Below are positions 31,441 through 32,412 of a stretch of 32,412 bases of DNA, piece after piece (the stretch's first letter is position 1; each line of letters opens with the position of its first letter). The stretch is from JADJWR01 sp964509545. Its GTDB lineage: Bacteria; Pseudomonadota; Gammaproteobacteria; Burkholderiales; Burkholderiaceae_F. The DNA is taken from positions 1 to 32,412 of the forward strand of contig CAZDXQ010000045.1 in the NCBI GenBank assembly GCA_964509545.1. Reading direction: 5' to 3'. The position numbers and the translations under genes are program-made. The notes under the pieces are model-generated. The model was given only the letters and a program-made list of their open reading frames with translations. It had not been told where the DNA came from and did no database searches.

Positions 31441-32124
31441 ATGCCGCGACTCGTGCTCAGCCTTGACGGCGTCGTCCTCAGAGAGGTTCCCCTGAGCAAG
31501 GACCGGATGACGGTCGGCCGCCGATCGCACAACGACATCGTCATCGACAATCTCGCCGTCAGCGGCGAGCACGCGGTGATGTTCAAGGCCGGCGACGACG
31601 TCTATCTCGAGGACCTCGGCTCGACCAACGGCACCACGGTCAACGGCCAACCGATCAAGAAGCACCTGCTGCAGTCCGGCGACTTCATCGAGATTGGCAA
31701 GTATCGGCTGAAGTACATCGCCGGCGAAGGCGAAGAGCCTGCCGGTGGCGACGTCGACTTCGACACCTCGCAGCCGCTGAAGCGCGAGTTCTACGGCCCC
31801 GGCCCGTCGACGATCCCGATCCGCCAGCCGGGCCAGGCGCAGCCCGAGCCGGTGGCCAATGCCGTGATCCGGATCCTTTCCGGCGCCAACGCCGGTCGTG
31901 AGCTGCAACTGGTCAAGGCGCTGACCACGATCGGCCGCCCCGGCTACCAGGTGGCGGTGATCACGCGCCGGCCGACCGGCTACTTCATCGCGCACGTGGA
32001 AGGCGACGTCTTTCCGAGCGTCAACGGCGTGAACCTCGGCTCCGCGGCGCACTCGCTGAAGGACAAGGACGTCATCGAGCTGGCCGGCGTGCAGATGGAG
32101 TTCCTGCAGCCGGGCGCGGCTTAA
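31441..32124 (+). CDS. FHA-domain protein with a second, degenerate FHA-like half
   Basis: The 227-residue protein begins with a canonical FHA domain (about 1-92) that binds phosphothreonine. The key residues are Gly26-Arg27, Ser41, His44 (SGEHAV) and Asn63 (GSTNGTTVNG). A proline-rich linker (about 95-135) leads to a second beta-rich region (about 138-222) with FHA-like traces (TTIGRPG, PSVNGVNLG, VIELAGVQMEFL) but without the full set of binding residues. It may link phosphorylation to a membrane or pilus process, given the neighbouring phosphatase and pilin genes; that is inference. Confidence 0.93.
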   Translation: MPRLVLSLDGVVLREVPLSKDRMTVGRRSHNDIVIDNLAVSGEHAVMFKAGDDVYLEDLGSTNGTTVNGQPIKKHLLQSGDFIEIGKYRLKYIAGEGEEPAGGDVDFDTSQPLKREFYGPGPSTIPIRQPGQAQPEPVANAVIRILSGANAGRELQLVKALTTIGRPGYQVAVITRRPTGYFIAHVEGDVFPSVNGVNLGSAAHSLKDKDVIELAGVQMEFLQPGAA

Positions 32125-32160
32125 CGTCTGGACCGGCCGCGAGCCGGCGCCCACCAACCG

Positions 32161-32193
32161 ACGGTTCCCGTCAGAAGTGACGAAAACCGTCAC
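32161..32193 (+). promoter_or_regulatory. Nested inverted repeats upstream of the pilin promoter
   Basis: GTGACG-AAAAC-CGTCAC (32177-32193) is a perfect 6-bp palindrome, and ACGGTTcccGTCA (32161-32173) pairs with TGACgaaAACCGT (32178-32190). The site lies about 70-100 bp upstream of the -24 element, the usual place for an NtrC-family activator such as PilR. It could instead be the end of the FHA transcript, though no T-run follows. Confidence 0.45.
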
Positions 32194-32256
32194 CCGAAGC
32201 CCCTGCTAACTGACAAGCTTCGGCCAAAAAGCCTCGGCCGGACCCCCGATTGTGGG

Positions 32257-32272
32257 TGGCACGGAAGTTGAT
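32257..32272 (+). promoter_or_regulatory. Sigma-54 (-24/-12) promoter of the pilin gene
   Basis: TGGCACG-GAAG-TTGAT matches the RpoN consensus TGGCACG-N4-TTGCW in all but one base (TTGA for TTGC), with exact spacing. It is 58 bp before the pilin start codon. RpoN with the activator PilR controls major pilin genes in many proteobacteria. Confidence 0.8.
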
Positions 32273-32329
32273 AGCTTCATGGTTATCGGCGGCGAGCCGA
32301 TGCCTACCCCCACAACAGGAGCTCCAACC

Positions 32330-32412
32330 ATGAAGCGTCAAGTGCACAAACTGCAGCGCGGCTTTACCCTGATCGAACTGATGATCGTCGTGGCGATCGT
32401 CGGCATCCTGGC
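32330..32412 (+). CDS. Type IV pilin (5' end only)
   Basis: Only 27 codons are in the window. They encode a class III leader, MKRQVHKLQRG, followed by FTLIELMIVVAIVGIL, the hydrophobic N-terminal helix of type IV pilins and pseudopilins. PilD would cut after Gly11 and methylate Phe12; Glu at mature position 5 is present. The ATG has CAGGAG upstream. The sigma-54 promoter and its place downstream of the sucCD region suggest the major pilin PilA, but a minor pilin or pseudopilin cannot be ruled out from the fragment. Confidence 0.9.
   Translation, partial: MKRQVHKLQRGFTLIELMIVVAIVGIL

Overview
The window reads as chromosomal DNA of a GC-rich betaproteobacterium (Burkholderiales/Rhodocyclales-like). 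The evidence is gene order and protein type: pdxA-rsmA; tRNA-Met/miaB/ybeZ(phoH-like)/ybeY/corC/lnt/glyQ/glyS/plsC/YgjP-like protease/gloA; recA-recX; DUF2889-sucC-sucD-TerC; and a type IV pilin behind a sigma-54-type promoter. No species can be named from the sequence alone.

Layout. (1) 1-2384, + strand: a degenerate repeated leader, then pdxA, an NTF2/SnoaL-like gene and rsmA, all overlapping by a few bases. (2) 2385-2592: a repeat-rich gap between convergent genes. (3) 2593-13319, - strand: a long collinear block read right to left as corC, a small membrane protein, lnt, glyQ, glyS, plsC, a YgjP-like metallopeptidase, a 123-bp MITE-like insertion, a small secreted Lys/Arg-rich protein, gloA and a secreted prolyl oligopeptidase. 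(4) 13507-14292, + strand: a lipoprotein (rhombotarget-like) set against the flow between corC and ybeY. (5) 14253-17527, - strand: ybeY, ybeZ, miaB, a small periplasmic protein and tRNA-Met(CAU) with a good sigma-70 promoter. (6) 17612-19878, - strand: a TctE/QseC-type sensor kinase and its OmpR-type regulator. (7) 20027-21820, + strand: recA under a promoter overlapped by a large LexA-like palindrome, a 45-codon ORF resembling a second RecA tail, and recX. (8) 22089-26270: an amidohydrolase set (carbamoylase-like M20 enzyme, divergent amidase, allantoate-amidohydrolase-like M20 enzyme) with inverted-repeat elements in its gaps. (9) 26496-30484, + strand: DUF2889, sucC, an inverted-repeat-flanked GIY-YIG gene, sucD and a TerC-type membrane protein. 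(10) 30533-32412, + strand: PP2C phosphatase, double-FHA protein and the start of a type IV pilin.

How the parts fit. Most genes are housekeeping: pyridoxal phosphate synthesis, rRNA maturation (rsmA, ybeY), tRNA modification and charging (miaB, glyQS), envelope lipid and lipoprotein work (plsC, lnt), recombination (recA/recX) and the TCA cycle (sucCD). The unusual content is in the joints. At least five kinds of short repeat or mobile element sit between or at the ends of these genes: an in-frame start-codon-proximal repeat before pdxA, a CCACGGATGAACACGGAT-type repeat after rsmA, a GGGGTCAGACTCC palindrome between plsC and glyS, a MITE-like element touching the stop codon of the YgjP-like gene, and a family of dRS3-like 8-4-8 hairpins confined to about 21.9-29.7 kb. 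The last family frames the hydrolase island and, most strikingly, brackets a GIY-YIG nuclease gene lodged between the two subunit genes of succinyl-CoA synthetase. The best candidates for something undescribed are that cassette, the duplicated recA tail and the pdxA leader repeat.
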